From the NCBI GenBank assembly GCA_011375275.1, contig DRLW01000285.1:1-5053 (forward strand): a DNA stretch of 5,053 nt. The letters run 5' to 3'. Made by a program: the position numbers and the translations under genes. Source of the stretch: Bacteroidota bacterium. Its GTDB lineage: Bacteria; Zhuqueibacterota; Zhuqueibacteria; Zhuqueibacterales; Geothermadaptataceae. Shown piece by piece: positions 1-5,030 of the stretch. Under the pieces are notes generated by a model. That model worked only from the letters and a program-made list of their open reading frames with translations. It was not told where the DNA came from and ran no database searches. Position 1 is the first letter of the stretch. The number at the start of each line of letters is the position of its first letter.

Positions 1-96
1 GCTGTCCGGTTCCGCCTGCCGGGCGGTGAGGGGCGGCGATGCAATGCCGGCTGAGAGAAGAAGTGCGAGAATGATCATCTGAAGTCTGCCTGACAT
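1..96 (-). CDS. N-terminus of a secreted/exported protein (partial, runs off the left edge)
   Basis: Only the first 32 codons are in the window. Reading from ATG at 96, the product begins MSGRLQMIILALLLSAGIAS and continues PPLTARQAEPDS. That is a textbook Sec signal peptide: a short basic n-region (Arg4), a hydrophobic core of about residues 7-18, and a likely signal peptidase I site after AGIA (about residue 19) or after PLTA (about residue 25). A strong Shine-Dalgarno sequence, AGGAAGGA (109-102), lies 5 nt before the ATG, which supports the start. It follows the GT9 gene in the same direction but is separated by about 400 nt of repeat-rich DNA, so it probably has its own transcript. The mature protein is not visible, so no function can be given; a periplasmic or outer-membrane product is the inference. 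Confidence 0.62.
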   Translation of the reverse strand, partial: MSGRLQMIILALLLSAGIASPPLTARQAEPDS

Positions 97-101
97 GAGA
101 A

Positions 102-109
102 TCCTTCCT
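102..109 (-). promoter_or_regulatory. Strong Shine-Dalgarno site of the secreted-protein gene
   Basis: AGGAAGGA read on the minus strand, 5 nt upstream of the ATG at 96. It is the best ribosome binding site in the window and the main evidence that a gene starts here. Confidence 0.6.
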
Positions 110-110
110 G

Positions 111-149
111 TCCGGTTGGGGTAATGAGCGCCCCGCACCGGATTGCGGG
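111..149 (-). other. Two mutually exclusive hairpins in the leader of the secreted-protein gene
   Basis: Two hairpins share sequence directly upstream of the ribosome binding site. Hairpin A pairs TCCGGT (111-116) with ACCGGA (137-142), and GGGG (118-121) with CCCC (131-134). Hairpin B pairs CCCGCA (132-137) with TGCGGG (144-149) around a 6-nt loop. They overlap at 132-142 and cannot form together. This may be an attenuator-like leader or simply GC-rich repeat debris; no regulator can be named. Confidence 0.3.
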
Positions 150-180
150 TCATGTCCGGGTATCCAGTTTACTCAGCAAA

Positions 181-195
181 CCGGGCCAGGCCCGG
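181..195. repeat. Short perfect palindrome inside the left repeat copy
   Basis: CCGGGCC-A-GGCCCGG is a 7-bp perfect inverted repeat around a single A. It is flanked by a second inverted repeat, GGTATCC (159-165) / GGATACC (194-200), that partly overlaps it. It fills the spacer of the left copy and has no equivalent in the right copy. Confidence 0.45.
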
Positions 196-205
196 ATACC
201 ATCAT

Positions 206-244
206 CTGTCATTCCGGCCAGGCAAAGCGCCGTGCCGGAATCTC
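206..244 (+). repeat. GTCATTCCGG-type palindromic unit, copy A
   Basis: CTGTCATTCCGGC (206-218), a 15-nt loop, then GCCGGAATCTC (234-244). ATTCCGGC pairs perfectly with GCCGGAAT. The outer 12 and 10 nt are identical to copy B on the other strand while the loop differs. That is the pattern expected of a dispersed palindromic repeat under selection for its ends or stem. Confidence 0.6.
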
Positions 245-254
245 ATCTTTTCTG

Positions 255-331
255 GCCCGTGCCTGCGTCAGGGAGATTCCGGTCTTCCCCTGCGGGGAAA
301 CCGGAATGACAGTTCTGATGCAGGCACGGGC
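255..331. repeat. Long two-stage hairpin, 17-bp outer stem plus 14-bp inner stem
   Basis: The outer arms GCCCGTGCCTGCGTCAG (255-271) and 315-331 are reverse complements except at one position (G267/T319, a wobble pair in plus-strand RNA). They enclose an inner hairpin: ATTCCGGT (276-283) with ACCGGAAT (300-307), and TTCCCC (285-290) with GGGGAA (294-299), around a TGC loop with one bulged C. No T-run follows in either direction, so it does not look like an intrinsic terminator. It lies downstream of the GT9 gene and could act as a transcript-end stabiliser or be part of a mobile palindrome. Confidence 0.6.
273..312 (-). repeat. GTCATTCCGG-type palindromic unit, copy B
   Basis: Read on the minus strand it starts CTGTCATTCCGG and ends CCGGAATCTC, 40 nt long against 39 for copy A. 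Its centre is fully self-complementary (CCCC-GCA-GGGG), giving a much stronger hairpin than copy A. It is the inner stem of the 255-331 structure. Confidence 0.6.
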
Positions 332-415
332 TGTGCTCCGGCGGCCTGTCAGTAAAATGTAACATTGCTGAGTTAAATGGATAGCCAGACGGGTCATGAG
401 GTTAATCCATTTTTT

Positions 416-433
416 AAGCGGCTTGCCCCGCTT
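416..433. other. Small hairpin downstream of the GT9 gene, weak terminator candidate
   Basis: AAGCGG (416-421), a 6-nt loop, CCGCTT (428-433). On the minus strand, which carries the operon, it is followed by A residues rather than T residues, so it is not a canonical Rho-independent terminator for that transcript. On the plus strand it ends in CTTTATT, but no plus-strand gene precedes it. No better terminator is visible between 498 and 399. Confidence 0.25.
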
Positions 434-498
434 TATTCACAGAATTTTGTTTGGTGCAGGGGAAGCCCGAAACCGAAAAACTTTCGATTTATCTCCGC

Positions 499-1536
499 TC
501 AGTTTTCCGGCTGGCTGAGCGCCCGGCGCACGCGCGCAAAAGCCTGCTCTGGTGTAATGCGCTGCATACAGGCACAGGTTCCTCCAGACTGCCCCCGGCA
601 AAGGGTGCACTCTTCTTCCTGGGACATCAGCACATCCTGCCGGCGGCCATAGGGCCCCCAGCGTTCCGGTCTGCACGCCTGAATCGGCGGATAAAAAGCC
701 AGTACCTGTTTGTTCAGCGCAACGGCCAGATGCAGCGGCCCGGTGCTGTTGGCGATGAAAAGAGCCGCCCGATTGATCACAGCCATCAATTCGTCCACCG
801 TTAAACGGCCGGCGAGGGAGATCGGTTTCATTCCCGCGGCTGCACAGATATCGCGGGCCACAGACTTCTCTTTTTCGGTGCCGGTCACGATCAGTTGAAC
901 GGAAAGGTTCGCGGTAATCTCTCGGGCAAGGGCGGCGAAGTGTTCGGCCGGCCAATCGCGGGAAGACCCGCCACTGCCGGGATGTATGATGATCATCGGC
1001 ACGCGCAAATCCAGGCCGTGATCTTTTAACAGATTATCAATTTTTTCCTGCATACCGTGATTCACCGCCAGGTCAAACCGCACTTGCGCATCGGTGATGC
1101 CGAGCTGCTGCAACAGGCGCAGGTTGAGTTCCGCTTCGTGATACCGCCCCTGCTTGCGGTGGTCATACTGCCGGCGGTTGAAGAGTAAAGAGTAGTACCG
1201 GTAGCCCGTCCCGATGCGGAGGGGGATTCCGGCGCGCCAGGTGGCCCATGCGAGTTCCGGTCTCGGGAACAGGTGCACAGCCGCATCAAAGTGCTGCTCC
1301 TTCAGCCAGCGCACAAGCGCCGGGTTGTCGCCGCCAAAGGCATCCAGCGAGACGACCTCATCAACCGCTGGGCTGGCGGCGATGAGGGGAGCGGTATAGT
1401 CCCGGGCCAGGAACGTGATGCGGCTGTGAGGAAATGCGGCTTTGAGAGCAGTGGCAACCGGCAGGCTGAGGATGGTATCACCAAGGCGATCGGTGCGCAA
1501 CAGCACAATTTTTTCGGGCGTCGAATCAGTCTTCAC
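499..1536 (-). CDS. Glycosyltransferase family 9 (ADP-heptose:LPS heptosyltransferase-like)
   Basis: Probably transfers a heptose or similar activated sugar to the growing LPS core at the inner face of the cytoplasmic membrane. From the GTG at 1536 it has 345 residues, normal for GT9. The N-terminal Rossmann start is KIVLLRTDRLGDTILSLP with the Rx(L)GD acid at Asp20. The C-terminal half has HPGSGGSSRDWP (185-196) and the sugar-nucleotide motif ANSTGPLHLA (262-271). A cysteine tail follows, C310-x2-C313-x7-C321-x-C323, then MQRITPE. The start is uncertain: a longer reading extends to 1743 but would run through the phosphatase gene, while GTG 1536 overlaps that gene by 11 nt and has only a weak ribosome site. 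It is the last gene of the block. It is clearly paralogous to the WaaF gene but diverged, so WaaC, WaaQ or another GT9 role cannot be decided. Family assignment is firm and the exact acceptor is unknown. Confidence 0.9.
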   Translation of the reverse strand: MKTDSTPEKIVLLRTDRLGDTILSLPVATALKAAFPHSRITFLARDYTAPLIAASPAVDEVVSLDAFGGDNPALVRWLKEQHFDAAVHLFPRPELAWATWRAGIPLRIGTGYRYYSLLFNRRQYDHRKQGRYHEAELNLRLLQQLGITDAQVRFDLAVNHGMQEKIDNLLKDHGLDLRVPMIIIHPGSGGSSRDWPAEHFAALAREITANLSVQLIVTGTEKEKSVARDICAAAGMKPISLAGRLTVDELMAVINRAALFIANSTGPLHLAVALNKQVLAFYPPIQACRPERWGPYGRRQDVLMSQEEECTLCRGQSGGTCACMQRITPEQAFARVRRALSQPEN

Positions 1537-2032
1537 GGAATTTTCTATCGATGAGTTCAAAAAGCCAGGGCATGACACGCTCGATCTCCTCGGCGATGAT
1601 CGCGCAGCAGGCACGATAGCGCTCGATATCCCTGCCGATAGGATCAAAAATATCCGGATCGTCGAACTTGTTTTTGCGGGCAAAGTCACGCAACACATAA
1701 ACATTATCGCGCCAGGCCGGGTAGTTGGCCGTGATATAATCACGATGGTGGCGGGCCATGGTAAAAATAATATCCGCCCCGGCGATGACCTCGCTGGTCA
1801 CGGCCCTTGAACGGTGCCCGGAAATATCTGCTCCATGCTCGCGCGCCACGATAACGGCATTTTCCGAGGCCGGCTGGCCGGTCAGGCCAAGGGTGCCTGC
1901 CGAGCGAACGAGCACGCGATCGCGCATTTCCTGCGGCAACTTTTCACGAAACAACCCCTCGGCCATGGGGCTGCGGCAGGAATTGCCGCTGCAGACGAAC
2001 AAAACCACAAACTTTTTTTCATCCTCGCTCAA
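1526..2032 (-). CDS. Low-molecular-weight protein phosphatase (Tyr or Arg phosphatase, YwlE/Wzb-type fold)
   Basis: A cytoplasmic phosphatase that removes phosphate from protein side chains through a cysteinyl-phosphate intermediate. It has 168 residues from a TTG start. The P-loop FVCSGNSCRSPMAEGLF has the nucleophile Cys14 and Arg20 (C-x5-R-S). The general-acid loop is FDDPDIFDPIG, with Asp130-Pro131. There is no ATG upstream of the P-loop within a sensible distance. TTG at 2032 is preceded by GGGAGA (2046-2041) at 8 nt and overlaps the end of tsaC by 14 nt; GTG at 2008 is an alternative but has poor spacing. The P-loop has Ser18 where classical tyrosine phosphatases usually carry Ile or Leu and YwlE arginine phosphatases carry Thr, so substrate type is open. 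Pairing with a TsaC gene recalls Bacillus ywlC/ywlE. An arsenate reductase of the same fold is less likely, since no ars genes are near. Confidence 0.9.
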   Translation of the reverse strand: MSEDEKKFVVLFVCSGNSCRSPMAEGLFREKLPQEMRDRVLVRSAGTLGLTGQPASENAVIVAREHGADISGHRSRAVTSEVIAGADIIFTMARHHRDYITANYPAWRDNVYVLRDFARKNKFDDPDIFDPIGRDIERYRACCAIIAEEIERVMPWLFELIDRKFRED

Positions 2033-2675
2033 GAGCAGATTCTCCCAATAAATTACAGAGCTTTTCTTCAGCCACAGCGCCCTCCCTGAGCATCTGTACG
2101 CGGTCTCCTGAAATGCGCAGGATGGTCGAGGGGCGGGAGTGCGCAGCCTCACCGCCATCGACGAGCAGGTCTGCTCCGGCTTTCAAGCGGGCAGACACCT
2201 GAGAGAGCGACCGTGCCGGTGGCTGGCCGGAAAGATTGGCACTCGTTGCCGTCAAAGGCGCGCCGGCAGCCGCAGACAGCTCGCGGCAGAACAGGTGATC
2301 CGGCACACGTATGGCCAGGGTACCATCCGCGGCCTGGCACCACTGCGGTGCTTTTTTCTTTGCCGGCAAAACCAGTGTCAACGGCCCGGGCCAGAAATGG
2401 CGCGCCAATGTTACCGCTGCTTCCGGCATGTCGCAAAACACAGCGACCTGGTCAAAATCAGCCGCTATCAGTGGCAGCGGCTGGGATGGCACACGGCCCT
2501 TGAGCTCAAAAATACGCTGGTACGCCCGCTCATCCGTCGCCACAACCATGATACCGTACAGCGTATCCGTCGGGCCGATCAAAATTCCACCCTGCCGCAT
2601 AACCTGCGCTGCCCGGTCTGCATGCTCCGACAGCTCAGCAGGCGATACATCGACAATCGTCATGTGGTATGCCAT
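2019..2675 (-). CDS. tsaC: L-threonylcarbamoyladenylate synthase (TsaC/Sua5/YrdC/YwlC family)
   Basis: Makes threonylcarbamoyl-AMP from threonine, bicarbonate and ATP, the first step of the universal t6A37 modification of ANN-decoding tRNAs; the product goes to the TsaD/TsaB/TsaE complex. It is a single YrdC domain of 218 residues with no Sua5 C-terminal extension. Motifs seen: IGPTDTLYG (33-41), LKGRVPSQPLPLI (58-70, with the Lys/Arg that bind nucleotide), WPGPLTLVLPA (95-105), TSANLSGQPP (144-153) and RPSTILRI (181-188). ATG 2675 lies 2 nt after the waaF stop and has AGGA (2685-2682) 6 nt upstream, so the longer reading to 2744 is rejected. Its end overlaps the phosphatase start. It is a housekeeping gene inside an LPS operon, so its expression is probably tied to envelope biosynthesis. 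Confidence 0.94.
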   Translation of the reverse strand: MAYHMTIVDVSPAELSEHADRAAQVMRQGGILIGPTDTLYGIMVVATDERAYQRIFELKGRVPSQPLPLIAADFDQVAVFCDMPEAAVTLARHFWPGPLTLVLPAKKKAPQWCQAADGTLAIRVPDHLFCRELSAAAGAPLTATSANLSGQPPARSLSQVSARLKAGADLLVDGGEAAHSRPSTILRISGDRVQMLREGAVAEEKLCNLLGESALERG

Positions 2676-2677
2676 GT

Positions 2678-3727
2678 TCAGTCCTGTGCGATAACCTGCA
2701 TCAGTTCTCTCCAAACATATTCCGGGGTGATGGAGCGCATGCATTCGAACGTTTTAATCGGGCATGACCTGCCGCCGTGGATGCCGCACGGCCGGCAGTC
2801 CAGCTCGCGCGGGGGTTCGATGCTGCGATTTTTTTCACCGTACGGATAAAAGCCGAATTCCGGCACAGTTGCGCCGAATATGGTCAGCACCCGGGTTCCC
2901 GCTGCCAGCCCGAGATGGGTCGGCGCGCTGTCATTGGTGACCAGCGCGGCACAGCGCTCCAGCACGGCGCACGATTCCCGCAGGCTCAGTTGCCCGCAGA
3001 GATCGACAACCCGCTCATGCCCGGCCCCGGCGATTTGCCGGCACAGAGGGCTGTCCTCTGCGCCGCCGATCAGCACGACCCCGAGCTGCGGGTCGGAAAG
3101 AATTTTCTCCTGCAAACGCACGAACGACTCAACCGGCCAGCGCTTCGTCGCCCAGACAGAACCGGGGGCGAGCGCGATCACCTTGTGCGCGTCCGGCATA
3201 AGTTCCCGGGCTTTTTTGCGCTCCTCAGGCTGCAGGAACAGTTGCGGCCGGGAAAAGCGTACTTCGCAGCCAAACACATCCAGCAATGATACATTGCGCA
3301 AAATTTCGTGCTGCGGCCGGAGATACATCTTTCGGTGCGTGAGCAAAAAAGAGCCGGCGCTTGTATCGAACCCGACCCGTATCGGGATGCGGCTCAGCCA
3401 TGCCAGCAGAGCGCTGCGCAGGCTGCGGTGCGGAACCAGCGCAAGGTCATACCGCCGTTTGCGCAAGCGTGCCAGCAAATCCAGAAACCCCGCGAGACCC
3501 CGTTCCTTGCCACGTTTATCGTATGAAATGACCTGATCTAAGCGCGGATGATGAGAAAACAGCCCGGCCGCCGCCGGAATGACCAGCACGTCTATCGCCG
3601 CCTGCGGGAAATAGTCCCCGGCAGCGCGGATGAGTGGTTCGACGAGAATGGCATCTCCGATAAACGCTGTCTGGATGATCAGGATTCTGCGAACCATTTC
3701 GGTGTTTTCAGGGGCAAACGCTGTCAC
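2678..3727 (-). CDS. waaF: ADP-heptose:LPS heptosyltransferase II (GT9)
   Basis: Adds the second L-glycero-D-manno-heptose of the LPS inner core from ADP-heptose, on the cytoplasmic side of the inner membrane. With the GTG start at 3727 it has 349 residues, the usual WaaF length. The N-terminal fold opens MVRRILIIQTAFIGDAILVEP with the catalytic-type Asp25. The diagnostic WaaF stretch APGSVWATKRWPVESF is at 187-202, and the donor site TNDSAPTHLGLAAG at 264-277. It ends in a Cys tail, C311-x2-C314-x7-C322-x6-C329, then MRSITPE. GTG 3727 forms a GTGA overlap with the lpxL stop and has GGAAGA (3743-3738) 10 nt upstream, so coupled translation is likely. ATG at 3745 or 3697 are the alternatives; ATG at 3790 would add an unrelated leader inside lpxL. 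WaaF is the best call; WaaC is less likely given the SVWATKRWP motif. Confidence 0.92.
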   Translation of the reverse strand: MTAFAPENTEMVRRILIIQTAFIGDAILVEPLIRAAGDYFPQAAIDVLVIPAAAGLFSHHPRLDQVISYDKRGKERGLAGFLDLLARLRKRRYDLALVPHRSLRSALLAWLSRIPIRVGFDTSAGSFLLTHRKMYLRPQHEILRNVSLLDVFGCEVRFSRPQLFLQPEERKKARELMPDAHKVIALAPGSVWATKRWPVESFVRLQEKILSDPQLGVVLIGGAEDSPLCRQIAGAGHERVVDLCGQLSLRESCAVLERCAALVTNDSAPTHLGLAAGTRVLTIFGATVPEFGFYPYGEKNRSIEPPRELDCRPCGIHGGRSCPIKTFECMRSITPEYVWRELMQVIAQD

Positions 3728-4617
3728 TGCGGCCGCGTCTTCCATCGTTTGTGCATCCAGAACCAGTGATCGGGATAGTCCCGAATCCATTTCTCCAGGG
3801 TACGGTTGTACAGGGTCAGAATCGTGCGCACGGTTTCATCCGGCGAGGCTGCCCCGGCTGTTGCCGGATCGTACAGCGTTTCATAATAGCCGTGCAAATC
3901 ACCGCCCTCATCGCGATAACACAGGCAGAAAACCACGGGCGCCCCGGCCTTGATGGCAAAGCGGGCCGGCCCTGTCGGCGTTGATGCGGGCCGGCCGAGG
4001 AAATCGATAAAAATACCATTTCTGCCAGCATCCTGATCAGCGACAAAGGCGACGAAGCGCCCCTTCTGCAGTGCGCGCAAGGTGGAGCGCACTGCCATGC
4101 CGCGCGGCACAACATCCATCCCGATGCCGACGCGATAATCGCGGATCAACGCATCGACCAGCGGGTTGCTCTGTTCCTGAAAAAGATAGGTCGTCGGATA
4201 GCCGGAAGCGGTCACGTGTATGCCGAGATATTCCCAGTTGCCGAAGTGCGCTGTGAGCAAAATCGCGCCCTTGCCGGCCGCGTGCGCCTGCCTGAGCGGG
4301 CTGTCATCTGCAACATGCAGCAGGCTGAAGATATCCTGCGGGCGGATTTTCGGCATGCGCAGGTATTCGACCATCATCATCCCGAACTGCTTGTACGTCG
4401 CCAGCGCGACTGCCTTAATTTCACGCTCATCCTTTTCAGGAAAAGCGTGGCGCAGATTTTCAAGCGTCACATCGCGGCGGATGCGCACAGCCGTAAACGT
4501 CAGCCAGCCAAGAGCGCGGCCGAGGCCTCTGGCCGCGGTCAGGGGGACAGCCGTAACAACCGCTGTCAGCAAACGAACGCCGGCATACTCGAGCAGGTGT
4601 CTGATCTTCTTCGTCAT
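3724..4617 (-). CDS. lpxL: Lipid A biosynthesis late acyltransferase (LpxL/HtrB family)
   Basis: Transfers a secondary acyl chain from acyl-ACP to Kdo-lipid A (or a lipid A precursor) at the inner membrane. It has 297 residues, typical of the family. It has a hydrophobic N-terminal anchor (about residues 14-45, with two apolar stretches), then TLENLRHAFPEK (51-62). The catalytic H-x4-E motif is at His124-Glu129 in LTAHFGNWEYLG. The conserved block ADQDAGRNGIFIDFLGRP (193-210) precedes STPTGPARFA (212-221), and the hallmark end YPDHWFWMHKRWKTRP is at 281-296. ATG 4617 is the only start in frame before a run of non-start codons, though its ribosome site is weak (GGGG about 13 nt upstream). Its stop is shared with the waaF start (GTGA). 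Whether it attaches laurate, myristate or another chain cannot be read from the sequence. Confidence 0.94.
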   Translation of the reverse strand: MTKKIRHLLEYAGVRLLTAVVTAVPLTAARGLGRALGWLTFTAVRIRRDVTLENLRHAFPEKDEREIKAVALATYKQFGMMMVEYLRMPKIRPQDIFSLLHVADDSPLRQAHAAGKGAILLTAHFGNWEYLGIHVTASGYPTTYLFQEQSNPLVDALIRDYRVGIGMDVVPRGMAVRSTLRALQKGRFVAFVADQDAGRNGIFIDFLGRPASTPTGPARFAIKAGAPVVFCLCYRDEGGDLHGYYETLYDPATAGAASPDETVRTILTLYNRTLEKWIRDYPDHWFWMHKRWKTRPQ

Positions 4618-4644
4618 GTGAGTACTATGCCCCGGCTGCGCTGT

Positions 4645-4833
4645 TCATCCGTATTTTTCATGAAATAATGCTTCGTGCACGGGATGGCGGCAGAGCCGAA
4701 AAACTGCGTTATTCTCGCTGTCGTGGTACACTGCCCTGCGGTATTTGGCCAGATGATAATCAGTGAAGGCCCGGGGACAAAGCAATATTTTAGTTTGCAC
4801 CTGATCTGAACGATCAGTCCCCGAACAATACAT
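4645..4833 (-). CDS. Possible small Cys/His-rich protein upstream of lpxL
   Basis: A 62-residue frame from ATG 4833, or 67 residues from GTG 4848. I do not recognise the family. The composition looks protein-like rather than random: a core around KILLCPRAFTDYHLAKYRRA and, later, VFRLCRHPVHEALFHEKYG. It contains Cys3, Cys19 and Cys48 and five His (27, 37, 50, 53, 58), with a C-x-H-x2-H cluster at 48-53 that could bind a metal. It has no signal peptide or membrane segment. It lies 27 nt upstream of lpxL and just downstream of a plausible promoter. GTG 4848 would leave almost no leader if that promoter is real, so ATG 4833 is preferred, with only a weak AAAAGA ribosome site. A different frame, 4889-4614, ends in an ATGA overlap with lpxL but has unconvincing composition. 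Confidence 0.45.
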   Translation of the reverse strand: MYCSGTDRSDQVQTKILLCPRAFTDYHLAKYRRAVYHDSENNAVFRLCRHPVHEALFHEKYG

Positions 4834-4860
4834 TCTTTTGGGGTGCACGATAATGTTATT

Positions 4861-4889
4861 ATTTTAGAGGACGTCGCTTCGTAACGCAA
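4861..4889 (-). promoter_or_regulatory. Sigma70-like promoter candidate for the lpxL-waaF-tsaC operon
   Basis: On the minus strand, TTGCGT (4889-4884), a 17-bp spacer, then TAAAAT (4866-4861), which matches TATAAT at 5 of 6 positions. The -35 is weak (3 of 6). Transcription would start near 4853, about 20 nt before ATG 4833, and read into lpxL. It is the only well-spaced candidate I see in the region upstream of the block. Confidence 0.42.
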
Positions 4890-4902
4890 CCCGGCTTCAG
4901 CC

Positions 4903-5030
4903 CAAAGCTGTGAGCTTTGCCTGCTGCTTTTTGTTCAAATAATCGATCGCTCAGGTGAGGTTGCAGCCTCTCATGCTGAGCTGTGAATTTTTCAGCTCAA
5001 CACCGCCGGCAGATACGCTCTAGTCCGGCG
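4903..5030. other. Cluster of three short perfect hairpins, no gene seen
   Basis: Three inverted repeats sit in a row: CAAAGCT-GTG-AGCTTTG (4903-4919), TGAGCTG/CAGCTCA (4977-4983 / 4993-4999, 9-nt loop) and CGCCGG/CCGGCG (5004-5009 / 5025-5030, 15-nt loop). None is followed by a clean T-run on the minus strand; on the plus strand the first is followed, after 9 nt, by CTTTTT. They could belong to the 3' end of an upstream gene, a structured RNA, or repeat remnants. No tRNA or known riboswitch core is recognised. Confidence 0.3.

Larger units (their letters stand above)
151..398. repeat. Composite inverted repeat made of two facing copies of one module (MITE-like)
   Basis: The left arm (151-179, plus) and the right arm (398-365, minus) align as CATG-T/A-CC, a 5-nt gap, GG-G/C-TATCCA, TTTA and CTCAGCAA: 26 identities, 2 mismatches and three small gaps. 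Inside each arm, in the same order, comes a second module, CTGTCATTCCGG..CCGGAATCTC (206-244 plus; 312-273 minus). The spacers between modules differ (about 26 nt against about 52 nt). The whole thus reads as two diverged copies of one repeat in opposite orientation, with a 28-nt centre (245-272). No transposase or coding frame is seen. A non-autonomous miniature element or an extragenic palindrome cluster are both possible. Confidence 0.55.

Noticed and set aside
206..312. CRISPR-like repeat pair
   Set aside because: Only two copies, in opposite orientation, with no regular spacers and no cas genes; it is a palindromic repeat.
255..331. Rho-independent terminator for the operon
   Set aside because: The stem is strong but no T-run follows it on either strand.
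124..397. Several 60-70 codon frames in the intergenic segment
   Set aside because: They run through palindromic repeats on both strands, lack ribosome sites and have no protein-like composition.
499..1743. Longer start for the GT9 gene at ATG 1743
   Set aside because: The extra 69 residues are antiparallel-free but out of frame inside the phosphatase gene, have no GT9 similarity, and would make the protein far longer than the family.
4614..4889. A 91-residue minus-strand frame ending in an ATGA overlap with the lpxL start
   Set aside because: The overlap looks attractive, but the sequence has no recognisable motif and odd composition. It starts inside the promoter candidate and competes with the more protein-like 62-residue frame over most of its length.
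4882..4930. Resemblance to a c-di-GMP-I (GEMM) riboswitch: minus strand has AGGCAAAGC and later AAGCCGGGTTGC
   Set aside because: The GGGACGCAAAGCC-like core and a full second stem are missing, and only about 40 nt separate the two pieces, too short for that aptamer.
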